Both the position numbers and the translations under genes were made by a program. From contig JAUVGS010000012.1 of assembly GCA_030593665.1 (NCBI GenBank), positions 1-12,100 on the forward strand: DNA of 12,100 nt. The letters are read 5' to 3'. The notes beneath the pieces were generated by a model, which did not search any database, was not told the DNA's origin, and saw only the letters and a program-made list of their open reading frames with translations. Shown here one piece after another: positions 8,001 to 12,100 of the stretch (position 1 is the first letter of the stretch; every line of letters starts with the position of its first letter). The DNA is from Chitinivibrionales bacterium (GTDB taxonomy: Bacteria; Fibrobacterota; Chitinivibrionia; Chitinivibrionales; JANQEN01).

Positions 8001-8995
8001 AGGGTTAAGGTACAGGCAGCATTTTCGTACATGGAAATATGCATGGTGTCAACAATCCACTCGGGAGGGCGATTGACATTTATAACGGTTAACACCAACA
8101 CTGTCGTATCGCGGGCGCTGCCATCAAAAGCCTGAATAGATATATAGTATCGTCCCGAATCATTAAACGTTGGTGAAAACAGATAGGTATCTCCAACAAT
8201 TGTATCACCTGCGGGATTACCGGTTTCATGTGAGTATATAAGCGGATCATCATCGGGATCGGTACAAGAATCAGAGAGGTTTAAGGTACAGGCAGCATTC
8301 TCGTACACGAAAGTATGCATGGTATCAACGGTCCATTCGGGAGGATTATTAACTACGATAAATGTCAGAGTGTCTTTCAGGCTGGTATCAGCGCCGAAAT
8401 CATTGGTGACGATGCAGCGGTAATACCCGCTATCCGCATAAGCAAGAGTCGTAAACACCAGAGAGTCGTCTGTTTTTCCCGAAAGGGCAGCGCTGTTTTT
8501 ATACCATTGGTATTTCAAAGTATCAGTACCAATGGCCTCAACGTACATGACATAGGGAGAATCGATAATCGCGGAATCAGAATTAAGAATCGCCTTTCCA
8601 TTCTGAATCATCGGCGCGACACTGTCACCGATTGCCACAGTCAATAAACAGGTCAAACTGGTATCGGAACCATAGGTGTTTTTAACAATACAGTAATACC
8701 CGGCTGCGTCTGACAATGATAACGATGGAAAAAGCAATGTGTCATTAGTACCGCCTGTTACTGTCGCACTGCCCTTATACCATTGGAATGTAAGCGGGGT
8801 AGTTCCGGTGGCTGAAATATACATGCCGTATAATGATTGATACTCACTTGTACCAAACTCGGATATCTGTTTCCCATTGCCAATTTCCGGTGGATTCTCA
8901 AAATTTGGTTTTACCGGGTCACCGCAAAAAAGCCATATCCCGATCATACCCGAAAGCGCAATAATTGTCAGAATACCATTTCGATTTAAATTCAT
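5018..8995 (-). CDS. Large exported multidomain surface protein with C-terminal beta-propeller
   Basis: This 1,325-residue protein begins with a signal segment (1-24) ending in 'IWLFC'. The Cys at 24 suggests lipid anchoring, but Phe before it is not a standard lipobox, so a membrane-anchored or cleaved signal is possible. Domains in order: two I-set Ig-like domains (about 44-212, with WYK...YYC patterns), two near-identical 92-residue cadherin-like repeats (215-398, 'DPDDD'), three further cadherin-like domains (about 399-690), FN3 (690-785), an Ig-like domain (785-880), FN3 (885-980), and a region (985-1325) with seven 'DGGYI-x-x-G' type motifs, fitting a seven-bladed propeller. The start has an AAGGAG ribosome site. 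Such proteins usually act at the cell surface in adhesion or glycan or protein binding; no catalytic site is visible. A shorter broken paralogue lies at 1144-3158. Confidence 0.88.
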   Translation of the reverse strand: MNLNRNGILTIIALSGMIGIWLFCGDPVKPNFENPPEIGNGKQISEFGTSEYQSLYGMYISATGTTPLTFQWYKGSATVTGGTNDTLLFPSLSLSDAAGYYCIVKNTYGSDTSLTCLLTVAIGDSVAPMIQNGKAILNSDSAIIDSPYVMYVEAIGTDTLKYQWYKNSAALSGKTDDSLVFTTLAYADSGYYRCIVTNDFGADTSLKDTLTFIVVNNPPEWTVDTMHTFVYENAACTLNLSDSCTDPDDDPLIYSHETGNPAGDTIVGDTYLFSPTFNDSGRYYISIQAFDGSARDTTVLVLTVINVNRPPEWIVDTMHISMYENAACTLTLSDSCTDPDDDSLTFLPGTGNPVGDTIVGDTYLFTPTFNDSGAYSIVIRAFDGSAYDTVVLALTVININRSPRFQPGLPEEDYYVPEDSTLAVTFKAVDPDGDPVTYSLGLNELPHSDTIVFNDSQLVWKSHFDDSGYFNVAILATDGFETDTGSFLVSVGNVNRPPEIAINTLHKGDTVKVTETKTVSFTVTATDPDSGSSVYLTPAKNLPTNANYSTVNGAFSFSPDFSVTDGLNSPYLFPDVTFYATDSVNAMGIDSFVIHIAVIDSNSAPVWTEGTVLLAVTEGSTLPCNFKTLFAGDNEGETVSFSKTFGSFNADTSQWSWTPDFSAFLGKTDTVCTITASDNHTPPASSELKLIITVSDSTPAVTLSSPTHVAYNSIGISWTQSSDAEFSAYKIFYSTSPNVNESSLPGPTITNQLKTNDTVTGLAENTSYYIKVYVYNTNLSKAGSNEINATTSLLGAPTIVINIPTVYNDSASLYVSTPTISGTAGSDAGIASVTAKINGNGVSVTGTASWNFSAATAYTNKKAWNLIEITATDNASKFTTDSFYVFYKPDLAVPVKPVIADTTNRSISLSWSAITDCDRYLVHRSRDGVNYIVVKDTTGTNYTDRPLDINTQYWYKIKGYYTAQGVSDSTDESPQNSAKTENWFECVYDFGGENEYGYDICKSVDGGYIVAGATTDNSGSRFELLIKINKSGDTLWTKRFNNIDGISSVEQTSDNGFIVTGGAGGKVYLMKTDVNGNLNWLKQYIGENGVKAYEAIYDPNNGYVIFSSTGENSTRIIKTDASGDSLWARKFGYDPLGGVNHCQGGLLLTDGGYLSLGYVCNGGSLLSKVNAQGDSLWSKPYYECGQDTCIKPSYLAQANDGHFVILGVNQNSTLIKVGKDWSPLKNVFWRREYSFSPDYSYQSVANTADGGFIIAGYADSYINLVKTDASGNQIYHKNLGDGNSITVCQVLQTTDGGYILCGYKKVGTNNKIYVIKTNENGEIGK
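6041..7555. repeat. 1.5-kb duplicated surface-protein core, copy B (partner 1522-3036)
   Basis: The intact copy of the duplicated core, encoding residues ~482 to ~985. Same length as the partner. Beyond its left end (towards the C-terminus) the two genes abruptly stop being alike. Confidence 0.85.
7801..8352. repeat. 276-bp tandem repeat of a cadherin-like domain
   Basis: Two consecutive 276-bp units (7801-8076 and 8077-8352, 92 codons each) encode the two near-identical domains at residues 215-306 and 307-398. Long runs are shared, for example the 'NPxGDTIVGDTYLF' codons. This indicates a fairly recent in-frame domain duplication in the intact gene. The segment is absent from the broken paralogue. 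Confidence 0.85.
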
Positions 8996-9199
8996 ATTAA
9001 AACTCCTTAATATGTAAATGTTCTATATATGGTGCTCATACTATAGTAGTCAAAATAATTGATGTGTCTGATTATGTCTGTGATGGTGGTCACATATTAA
9101 ATTCTTTTTATGGGTTCCTTGCTCGCAACCGAAAGAAAAACTATTATATGGGATGGCCGCAGTGAGCAGAGAAAATTGGTTCGATCAGGAAAGTATATT
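8869..9199. repeat. Duplicated 5' region of the surface-protein gene, copy B (partner 3032-3361)
   Basis: Includes signal-peptide codons, ribosome site, candidate promoter and the FlgD-like remnant on the other strand. The remnant continues beyond 9199 to a natural end, so this side looks like the original flank and copy A the derived one. Confidence 0.8.
9024..9053 (-). promoter_or_regulatory. Candidate sigma70-type promoter of the large surface-protein gene
   Basis: On the minus strand a TTGACT -35 (9053-9048) is followed after 18 bases by TATATA (9029-9024), about 29 bases before the start codon and upstream of the AAGGAG site. The corresponding stretch of the broken copy reads CTGACT (3215-3210) and AGAATAG with one base fewer, which is a poorer match. 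The assignment rests on consensus only. Confidence 0.5.
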
Positions 9200-9256
9200 T
9201 TAAATATCCGAAGTGGTAAATCAGAAAAAGCAGTATCTTTTACGCTTCATAAATAA
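9101..9256 (+). pseudogene. Orphan C-terminal end of a FlgD-like-domain protein, copy B
   Basis: The plus-strand frame encodes 'TERKTIIWDG', 'VRSGKYILNIRSG' and 'AVSFTLHK', then TAA at 9254-9256. The IIWDG...SGKYIL...GK...VSF-x-L-x-K order is the classic end of the FlgD-like Ig domain found at the C-terminus of secreted proteins in FCB bacteria, here about 48 residues. A strong terminator follows 28 bases later, as expected for a real gene end. Upstream, an in-frame stop at 9098-9100 and the divergent surface-protein promoter replace the rest of the gene. It is therefore the surviving 3' end of a lost plus-strand gene. The nearest ATG in frame is 9110, but a 48-residue product is unlikely to be functional. 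Confidence 0.72.
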
Positions 9257-9283
9257 CATTTTCTATTCGTGTTTTATCGTATT

Positions 9284-9311
9284 AAAAAGAGGCTTTGCGC
9301 CTCTTTTTTTT
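9284..9311 (+). terminator. Rho-independent terminator
   Basis: A perfect 10-bp inverted repeat (AAAAAGAGGC / GCCTCTTTTT) with a 5-base loop, running into a tract of T residues. It lies 28 bases after the stop of the orphan FlgD-like fragment. The minus strand also ends in five T residues, so weaker action in both directions is possible. Confidence 0.9.
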
Positions 9312-9360
9312 GAAATCAAGGTAAGCTTTTCAGGATTTGGGGCAGTATGTTCAGTGGACT

Positions 9361-9405
9361 GAGCTTATTGCAAAAACAGTGGTAAGAATTCTGAAACAGT
9401 AGTAT
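9361..9405. repeat. 45-bp direct repeat, left copy (partner 10924-10968)
   Basis: Matches 10924-10968 without gaps at 39 of 45 positions, in the same orientation, sharing GAGCTTATT and GAATTCTGAAACAGTA. The two copies enclose the third MNT/HEPN and tail-protein module. The remaining bases between the terminator and the MNT start at 9561 hold no gene that I can see. Confidence 0.75.
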
Positions 9406-9502
9406 ATTTAACATACGAGAGACAATTGCAAAAGACTTCTTTAGTATCATGCAAAGTAAGGCGGGCAGGAAATATTATTTTTAAAATACAAGCAGCAGGA
9501 TG

Positions 9503-9522
9503 TGGATTTTATAAGGCAAAAA
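9503..9522. repeat. 20-bp direct repeat, left copy (partner 10297-10316)
   Basis: TGGATTTTATAAGGCAAAAA matches 10297-10316 with one mismatch, in the same orientation. It lies 38 bases before the MNT start, and its partner begins directly after the HEPN stop codon, so the pair brackets exactly this operon. Confidence 0.75.
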
Positions 9523-9560
9523 ATTTAATAATGCATAAGAAAAACACATAAAGAAACAGT

Positions 9561-9920
9561 ATGAAAACAATAACACTTAAAGAGCAAAAAGTCGGGGAAT
9601 TGGTCTCCCGGGAAACAATAAATAACATCGCTAAAGAGATTGCAAACAGGTTTAATCCTGAAAAAATTGTACTCTTCGGTTCTTATGCTTCAAATCGTGA
9701 AAACCCTGATAGTGATGTAGATTTCTTAATAGTAATGGAATCAGATTTACCACATTATCAAAGATCTGTACCATTACAACTCATGTTTCGCCCAATGCCA
9801 TGTGCTGTTGATTTTCTGATATTTACTCCCGAAGAAGTTAACAATTGGAATGGCATTCCTAATCATATTATCACCGAAGCATTAAAAAATGGAAAGATAA
9901 TCTATGAAAGAAAGTACTGA
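9561..9920 (+). CDS. MNT-family nucleotidyltransferase, third pair
   Basis: A 119-residue nucleotidyltransferase-domain protein with G-S-x10-D-x-D (GSYASN...DSDVDFLIV, about residues 47-63) and a third acidic residue in 'CAVDFLIF' near residue 90. It is longer than the MntA proteins in this window and has an N-terminal extension, so it belongs to a different MNT subgroup. Its 3' end overlaps the HEPN gene by 17 bases, which implies coupled expression. Relatives act as antitoxins of HEPN partners or as orphan nucleotidyltransferases. No strong ribosome site is visible before the ATG, only an AAAGAAA stretch. Confidence 0.9.
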   Translation: MKTITLKEQKVGELVSRETINNIAKEIANRFNPEKIVLFGSYASNRENPDSDVDFLIVMESDLPHYQRSVPLQLMFRPMPCAVDFLIFTPEEVNNWNGIPNHIITEALKNGKIIYERKY

Positions 9921-10296
9921 TTTTGCCGCTCGCTGGTTACAAAAAGCAAAAAATGACCTAATTGCGGCCGAAAAGATACTTGAGATGGCAGAGGGGCCAA
10001 CTGACATAGTGTGTTTCCACGCGCAGCAAACAGTGGAAAAAGCGTTGAAGAGTCTGCTTACATTTCACAAGCTTTCTTTTCCAAAAATCCACCATCTTGT
10101 CCGCCTGCTTGACCTTGCTCTACCATATTGCAGTGAGTTGGAAATGTTTCGGGAACAATTTGCCCTTATTTCGAATTATGCCGTGGAAGTTCGATACCCG
10201 GGTGATTGGGAAGACCCGATACGAAAGGATGCGCAGAAAGCGGTGGATACCGCCCAAAAGACAATACATTTAATACAGGAAAAAATTGTCAAATGA
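9904..10296 (+). CDS. HEPN-domain protein (PF05168-like), third pair
   Basis: A 130-residue helical HEPN protein of the MNT-associated family. Visible signatures are 'CFHAQQTVEKALKSLL' (about residues 37-52), 'FPKIHHLVRLL' (59-69) and 'YAVEVRYPG' (about 95-103). I do not find the R-x4-6-H RNase motif that marks HepT, so it may not be a nuclease or may use other residues. Gene order is MNT first and HEPN second with a 17-base overlap, as in pairs 1 and 2. It faces the tail gene at 10372-10791 across 75 bases. It may form a complex with the upstream MNT; toxin activity is not shown by the sequence. Confidence 0.88.
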   Translation: MKESTDFAARWLQKAKNDLIAAEKILEMAEGPTDIVCFHAQQTVEKALKSLLTFHKLSFPKIHHLVRLLDLALPYCSELEMFREQFALISNYAVEVRYPGDWEDPIRKDAQKAVDTAQKTIHLIQEKIVK

Positions 10297-10316
10297 TGGA
10301 TTTTATAAAGCAAAAA
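10297..10316. repeat. 20-bp direct repeat, right copy (partner 9503-9522)
   Basis: TGGATTTTATAAAGCAAAAA begins at the base after the HEPN stop codon and matches 9503-9522 with one mismatch. The distance between copies is 794 bases. Confidence 0.75.
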
Positions 10317-10371
10317 TATAACAAAAACCGAATTTCTTCCTTGCAGAGCATCTAATAATCCTATTGCCGGA

Positions 10372-10791
10372 TTATCTGCTTCCCTGTTCCTTTCCACGCT
10401 TAGCACCATGCTGTCTGAGATAATCGATTATTTTGTCGTGTTCTTCGCATTTAACCATACCCATGCCATAGGCTTCTTTGGTGTTATACTCATACGCACC
10501 ATATTGGTCTACAATCTTCCTAAACTCCCCATCACTCCTCGAACTGCTTAAAACCGCAACAACCGCATTTTCCTTACTTTTCTCCGCATCCCAAAGTCCG
10601 CCAGTTAGTTTTTCAAGCCCACCGGAAATACCATCACCTGAACCACCGTACCGCATATCATAAATCAGATTTACTTTCATCTGCCACGTCGCATAATCCC
10701 AGCGCGACTTATTGGGTGATTTCTCCGCATCTTCCACTGTTTTAATAGCTCTCGCTTTGAGATCAGCTTCTTTATCCATATAAAACATCAT
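10372..10791 (-). CDS. EHD-tail protein, copy 3, with a different body
   Basis: A 139-residue protein whose last ~35 residues (YGMGMVKCEEHD, II-D-YL, GAK-x-GKE) match the tails of the proteins at 831-1076 and 4190-4951. The body is unrelated to theirs: helical, rich in Lys/Glu, with 'GGSGDGISGGLEKLTGG' in the middle and 'SDGEFRKIVDQYGAYEY' before the tail. No signal peptide or membrane segment is visible. Start choice is uncertain: ATGs lie at 10791, 10788 and 10779, and none has a good ribosome site. Protein-like sequence continues upstream in another frame (10772-10927), so this may be the C-terminal part of a larger frameshifted gene. Function is not known. Confidence 0.6.
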   Translation of the reverse strand: MMFYMDKEADLKARAIKTVEDAEKSPNKSRWDYATWQMKVNLIYDMRYGGSGDGISGGLEKLTGGLWDAEKSKENAVVAVLSSSRSDGEFRKIVDQYGAYEYNTKEAYGMGMVKCEEHDKIIDYLRQHGAKRGKEQGSR

Positions 10792-10927
10792 ACGTTGTTT
10801 TTAACATAAGAAAAGCCACGTTATACTGCTTATATCCGGAATATCCCGGGATATTTTCATCTGCCCAGTCATCAATTCCTTTTAGACCTCCAAATCCATA
10901 TTTTGCAGCTTCCAGAGGAGTGGGAGC
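10772..10927 (-). pseudogene. Upstream remnant in another frame of the copy 3 tail gene
   Basis: The minus strand is open for 51 codons, with protein-like sequence including 'KYGFGGLKGIDDWADENI', 'GYSGYKQYN' and 'TTYDVLYG', ending in TAA at 10774-10772 that overlaps the third candidate start of the downstream tail gene. There is no usable ATG at its head: an in-frame stop lies directly before it, inside the 45-bp repeat. The composition and smooth join suggest that both parts were one longer protein, broken by a frameshift near 10775 and truncated at the repeat. The original family is not recognised. Confidence 0.45.
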
Positions 10928-10968
10928 TTATTATAAAGACAATGGTATGAATTCTGAAACAGTATTAT
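10924..10968. repeat. 45-bp direct repeat, right copy (partner 9361-9405)
   Basis: Second copy of the 45-bp repeat, 1,563 bases from the first. The protein-like remnant on the minus strand begins at this repeat, so it marks a truncation or recombination point. Confidence 0.75.
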
Positions 10969-10976
10969 TAAGCGGT

Positions 10977-11231
10977 TCAATCTCCATAATGTGTTTTTGC
11001 TCTCAATATAAAAACTACAATTTTATTTTCATCAACAGAATATACAATCCGATCTTTATAGCTTAATCGTATGGAATAATACCCTTTTAAAGGACCTGCA
11101 AGTGCTTTACCGCTATATGGAGAGACTGATATTTGATTTCTTACAATTTCTTTTGCTTTTTTCCGAAGTTTCGGTGTAAACGATTTAATGTCTTTGTGGG
11201 CCTGTTTGGAAAATAACACTTTATAGCTCAT
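10977..11231 (-). CDS. yoeB: YoeB/Txe-type mRNA interferase toxin
   Basis: An 84-residue RelE-superfamily toxin of the YoeB branch, which cuts mRNA in the ribosomal A site. The family's C-terminal pattern is clear: 'LKGYYSIRLSYKDRIVYSV' (about residues 48-66) and the ending 'RAKTHYGD', which supplies the conserved Arg and His-Tyr positions. Length is typical (E. coli YoeB has 84). The start overlaps the antitoxin stop by 4 bases (11228-11231), the usual antitoxin-first coupling. Regulation should follow the operator upstream of the antitoxin. It appears intact. Confidence 0.93.
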   Translation of the reverse strand: MSYKVLFSKQAHKDIKSFTPKLRKKAKEIVRNQISVSPYSGKALAGPLKGYYSIRLSYKDRIVYSVDENKIVVFILRAKTHYGD

Positions 11232-11488
11232 AGAGGCTCGCCAAAAACCTCATTAAATTCAACTGTATTCCCCTCAGACACTTCTTTTTGGGCAATTTTA
11301 AACTTCTCTTTAAACCCTGGGGCTGATAAAAGCTCCAGCGTTTCAACAAGACTTTCATATTCCTCTTCAGACATAAGTACAACATCACCTTTTCGATGAT
11401 GTATGTGATAAATCTTATGTTTTTCCGTTGCACCCCGGATAATTTCGAAAAAATCCTGACGAGCGTTTGTCGCGGTAATTGTTGTCAT
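11228..11488 (-). CDS. yefM: YefM/Phd-type antitoxin
   Basis: An 86-residue Phd/YefM antitoxin that binds DNA through its N-terminus and wraps the toxin with its C-terminus. The opening 'MTTITATNARQDFFEII' and 'HRKGDVVLMSEEEYESL' (about residues 32-50) are diagnostic. I start at the ATG at 11488-11486 because an AGAGAGG ribosome site lies 7 bases before it; a TTG eight codons further upstream is in frame but lies inside the operator. The C-terminal ~35 residues are acidic and hydrophobic, as expected for the toxin-binding part. It should repress its own operon together with the toxin. Confidence 0.93.
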   Translation of the reverse strand: MTTITATNARQDFFEIIRGATEKHKIYHIHHRKGDVVLMSEEEYESLVETLELLSAPGFKEKFKIAQKEVSEGNTVEFNEVFGEPL

Positions 11489-11505
11489 TCTTAAGCCTCT
11501 CTTTA

Positions 11506-11523
11506 TGTACAACTATATGTACA
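11506..11523 (-). promoter_or_regulatory. YefM operator: two TGTACA boxes 12 bp apart
   Basis: The palindromic hexamer TGTACA occurs at 11506-11511 and 11518-11523, with a centre-to-centre distance of 12 bp. The E. coli yefM-yoeB operator is known for the same hexamer core and, as I recall it, the same 12-bp spacing. The boxes lie directly downstream of the -10 element and before the ribosome site, so a bound YefM-YoeB complex would cover the transcription start. Confidence 0.82.
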
Positions 11524-11524
11524 C

Positions 11525-11553
11525 ATTATATATCAAAATCCTGAAAATGTCAA
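11525..11553 (-). promoter_or_regulatory. Consensus sigma70 promoter of the yefM-yoeB operon
   Basis: On the minus strand a perfect TTGACA -35 (11553-11548) is followed after 17 bases by a perfect TATAAT -10 (11530-11525). The expected start, about 7 bases on, falls inside the TGTACA operator. The promoter should be strong and kept down by autorepression. Confidence 0.87.
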
Positions 11554-11598
11554 CCGTGTGACTCCACTCCCGCTGAATCAGCAAAAAACTCTTCGTAA

Positions 11599-11724
11599 TT
11601 CTCAAAACGACCTCTAATTACGCCATATAACCAAGAGAACAGGTATCATCTTACCTTCTGGTTGAAAGCTGCTGATCAGGATATGCATCTATCTTTATTT
11701 TACAACAGGGCAGGTATGGTCTGA
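11599..11724 (+). pseudogene. Possible Sel1-like repeat fragment
   Basis: A 41-codon plus-strand open stretch bounded by stops encodes 'NQENRYHLTFWLKAADQD', then 'LSLFYNRAGMV'. 'WLKAADQ' followed by a hydrophobic helix resembles the core of a Sel1/TPR-like repeat. It has no start codon and no partner repeat, so at most it is a relic, and it could be chance. I see nothing else in the gap between the antitoxin promoter and the gene on the right. Confidence 0.25.
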
Positions 11725-11733
11725 AGCAAGTGT

Positions 11734-12100
11734 TTATTCAGAATCTTTGAGTTTTTTCTTTAATTCTTTAATGAGCTTGTGTTGTTCAGCAAGAGCTTCA
11801 TTCTTTTTAGCAATTGTCTCTTCTTTTTTAGCAATTGTCTCTTCGTTTTGAGCAATCACCCCTTCTTTTTGAGCAATCACCTCTTCTTTTTGAGCAATTG
11901 TCTCTTCGCTTTGGGCAACGTGTTCAGCAAGTTCCTCTGCGAGTCGATCCGCAAGCCGTTCTTTACGTTCAAGTTCTTCCAGAATCTCATCTTCGACATC
12001 CATGGTTTTTCTCACGACCTCCTCTGCAATTGCCCGTTGAAGTCTGCGGACAAGGGGACGATATCTATGGTTGAGATTCTCTTCGTCAATATTGAGAATA
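11734..12100 (-). CDS. C-terminal part of a coiled-coil protein, possibly Rpn/PD-(D/E)XK transposase-like (runs off the window)
   Basis: The frame is open from the window edge to a stop at 11734, giving at least 121 residues; the true start lies beyond 12100. The first part visible reads 'ILNIDEENLNHRYRPLVRRL' followed by 'QRAIAEEVVRKTMDVEDE', and the rest is a Lys/Glu-rich coiled coil built of seven-residue units such as ETIAQKE and EVIAQKE. Rpn-family recombination-promoting nucleases (PD-(D/E)XK transposase-like) often end in such charged repeats, and the preceding 'RRLQRAIAEE' style also fits, but the catalytic domain is outside the window. Other coiled-coil proteins remain possible. The GTG at 12015 is not needed as a start because the frame stays open upstream. 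Confidence 0.6.
   Translation of the reverse strand, partial: ILNIDEENLNHRYRPLVRRLQRAIAEEVVRKTMDVEDEILEELERKERLADRLAEELAEHVAQSEETIAQKEEVIAQKEGVIAQNEETIAKKEETIAKKNEALAEQHKLIKELKKKLKDSE
11800..11904. repeat. 21-bp tandem repeat, five units
   Basis: Five consecutive 21-bp units (starting at 11800, 11821, 11842, 11863 and 11884), each a variant of TTCTTTTTGAGCAATNNNCTC, with a degenerate sixth unit after them. Each encodes one heptad of the coiled coil, so changes in copy number keep the frame. Confidence 0.88.

Noticed and set aside
9312..9560. Promoter for the third MNT/HEPN pair, with TTGCAA elements near 9368 and 9424
   Set aside because: No -10 element lies at a suitable distance from either, so I could not support a specific site.
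10355..10375. Hairpin ATAATCC/GGATTAT as a shared terminator between the convergent HEPN and tail genes
   Set aside because: Only a 7-bp AT-rich stem without a T tract, and it overlaps the tail gene's stop codon.
11486..11512. Upstream TTG start for the YefM antitoxin, adding eight residues
   Set aside because: The TTG lies in the operator between the TGTACA boxes and has no ribosome site, whereas the ATG at 11488 has AGAGAGG at good spacing and begins with the standard family N-terminus.
1..12100. CRISPR array, tRNA, rRNA or complete insertion sequence
   Set aside because: No regularly spaced repeats of CRISPR type, no tRNA or rRNA features, and no transposase with terminal inverted repeats were found; the tandem repeats are all within coding sequence.

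Overview
The window is an accessory, duplication-rich region of a moderately AT-rich bacterial genome. Taxonomy is an inference: the big surface protein (Ig, cadherin-like and FN3 domains followed by 'DGGYI' propeller blades) and the FlgD-like 'IIWDG' C-terminal fragment are typical of FCB-group bacteria such as Fibrobacterota/Chitinispirillum-like lineages. No rRNA, tRNA or CRISPR array was seen.

Layout: Two tandem, diverged copies of one minus-strand unit fill 1-9256. In transcription order (right to left) each unit is: FlgD-like remnant on the opposite strand, promoter, large exported multidomain protein, small 'EHD-tail' protein, mntA antitoxin, hepT toxin. Unit B (about 3409-9256) carries an intact 1,325-residue surface protein. 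Unit A (about 87-3379) carries a wrecked paralogue that lost 1,318 bp relative to unit B at a 5-bp microhomology, is frameshifted at that point, and has a shortened propeller. The surface-protein genes are nearly identical over 1.5 kb, whereas the two HepT/MntA pairs are only about half identical, so different parts of the unit have different ages or have been homogenised unequally.

A third, more distant module lies at about 9361-10968. It has a plus-strand MNT nucleotidyltransferase/HEPN pair facing a third minus-strand protein with the same C-terminal EHD tail. The gene pair alone is bracketed by a 20-bp direct repeat, and the whole module by a 45-bp direct repeat, which suggests a cassette. 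Next comes a minus-strand yefM-yoeB-type toxin-antitoxin operon with a consensus sigma70 promoter and two TGTACA operator boxes spaced as in the E. coli operon. The right edge holds the C-terminal end of a coiled-coil protein, possibly of the Rpn/PD-(D/E)XK transposase-like family.

How the genes may work together: the region combines a variable surface protein with four toxin-antitoxin-like pairs (two HepT/MntA, one MNT/HEPN, one YefM/YoeB). The most unusual signal is the recurring association of MNT/HEPN pairs with small proteins that share a C-terminal motif (C-x-EHD-x-II-x-YL, then GAK-x-GKE) but have different N-terminal bodies. What those proteins do is not known from the sequence.
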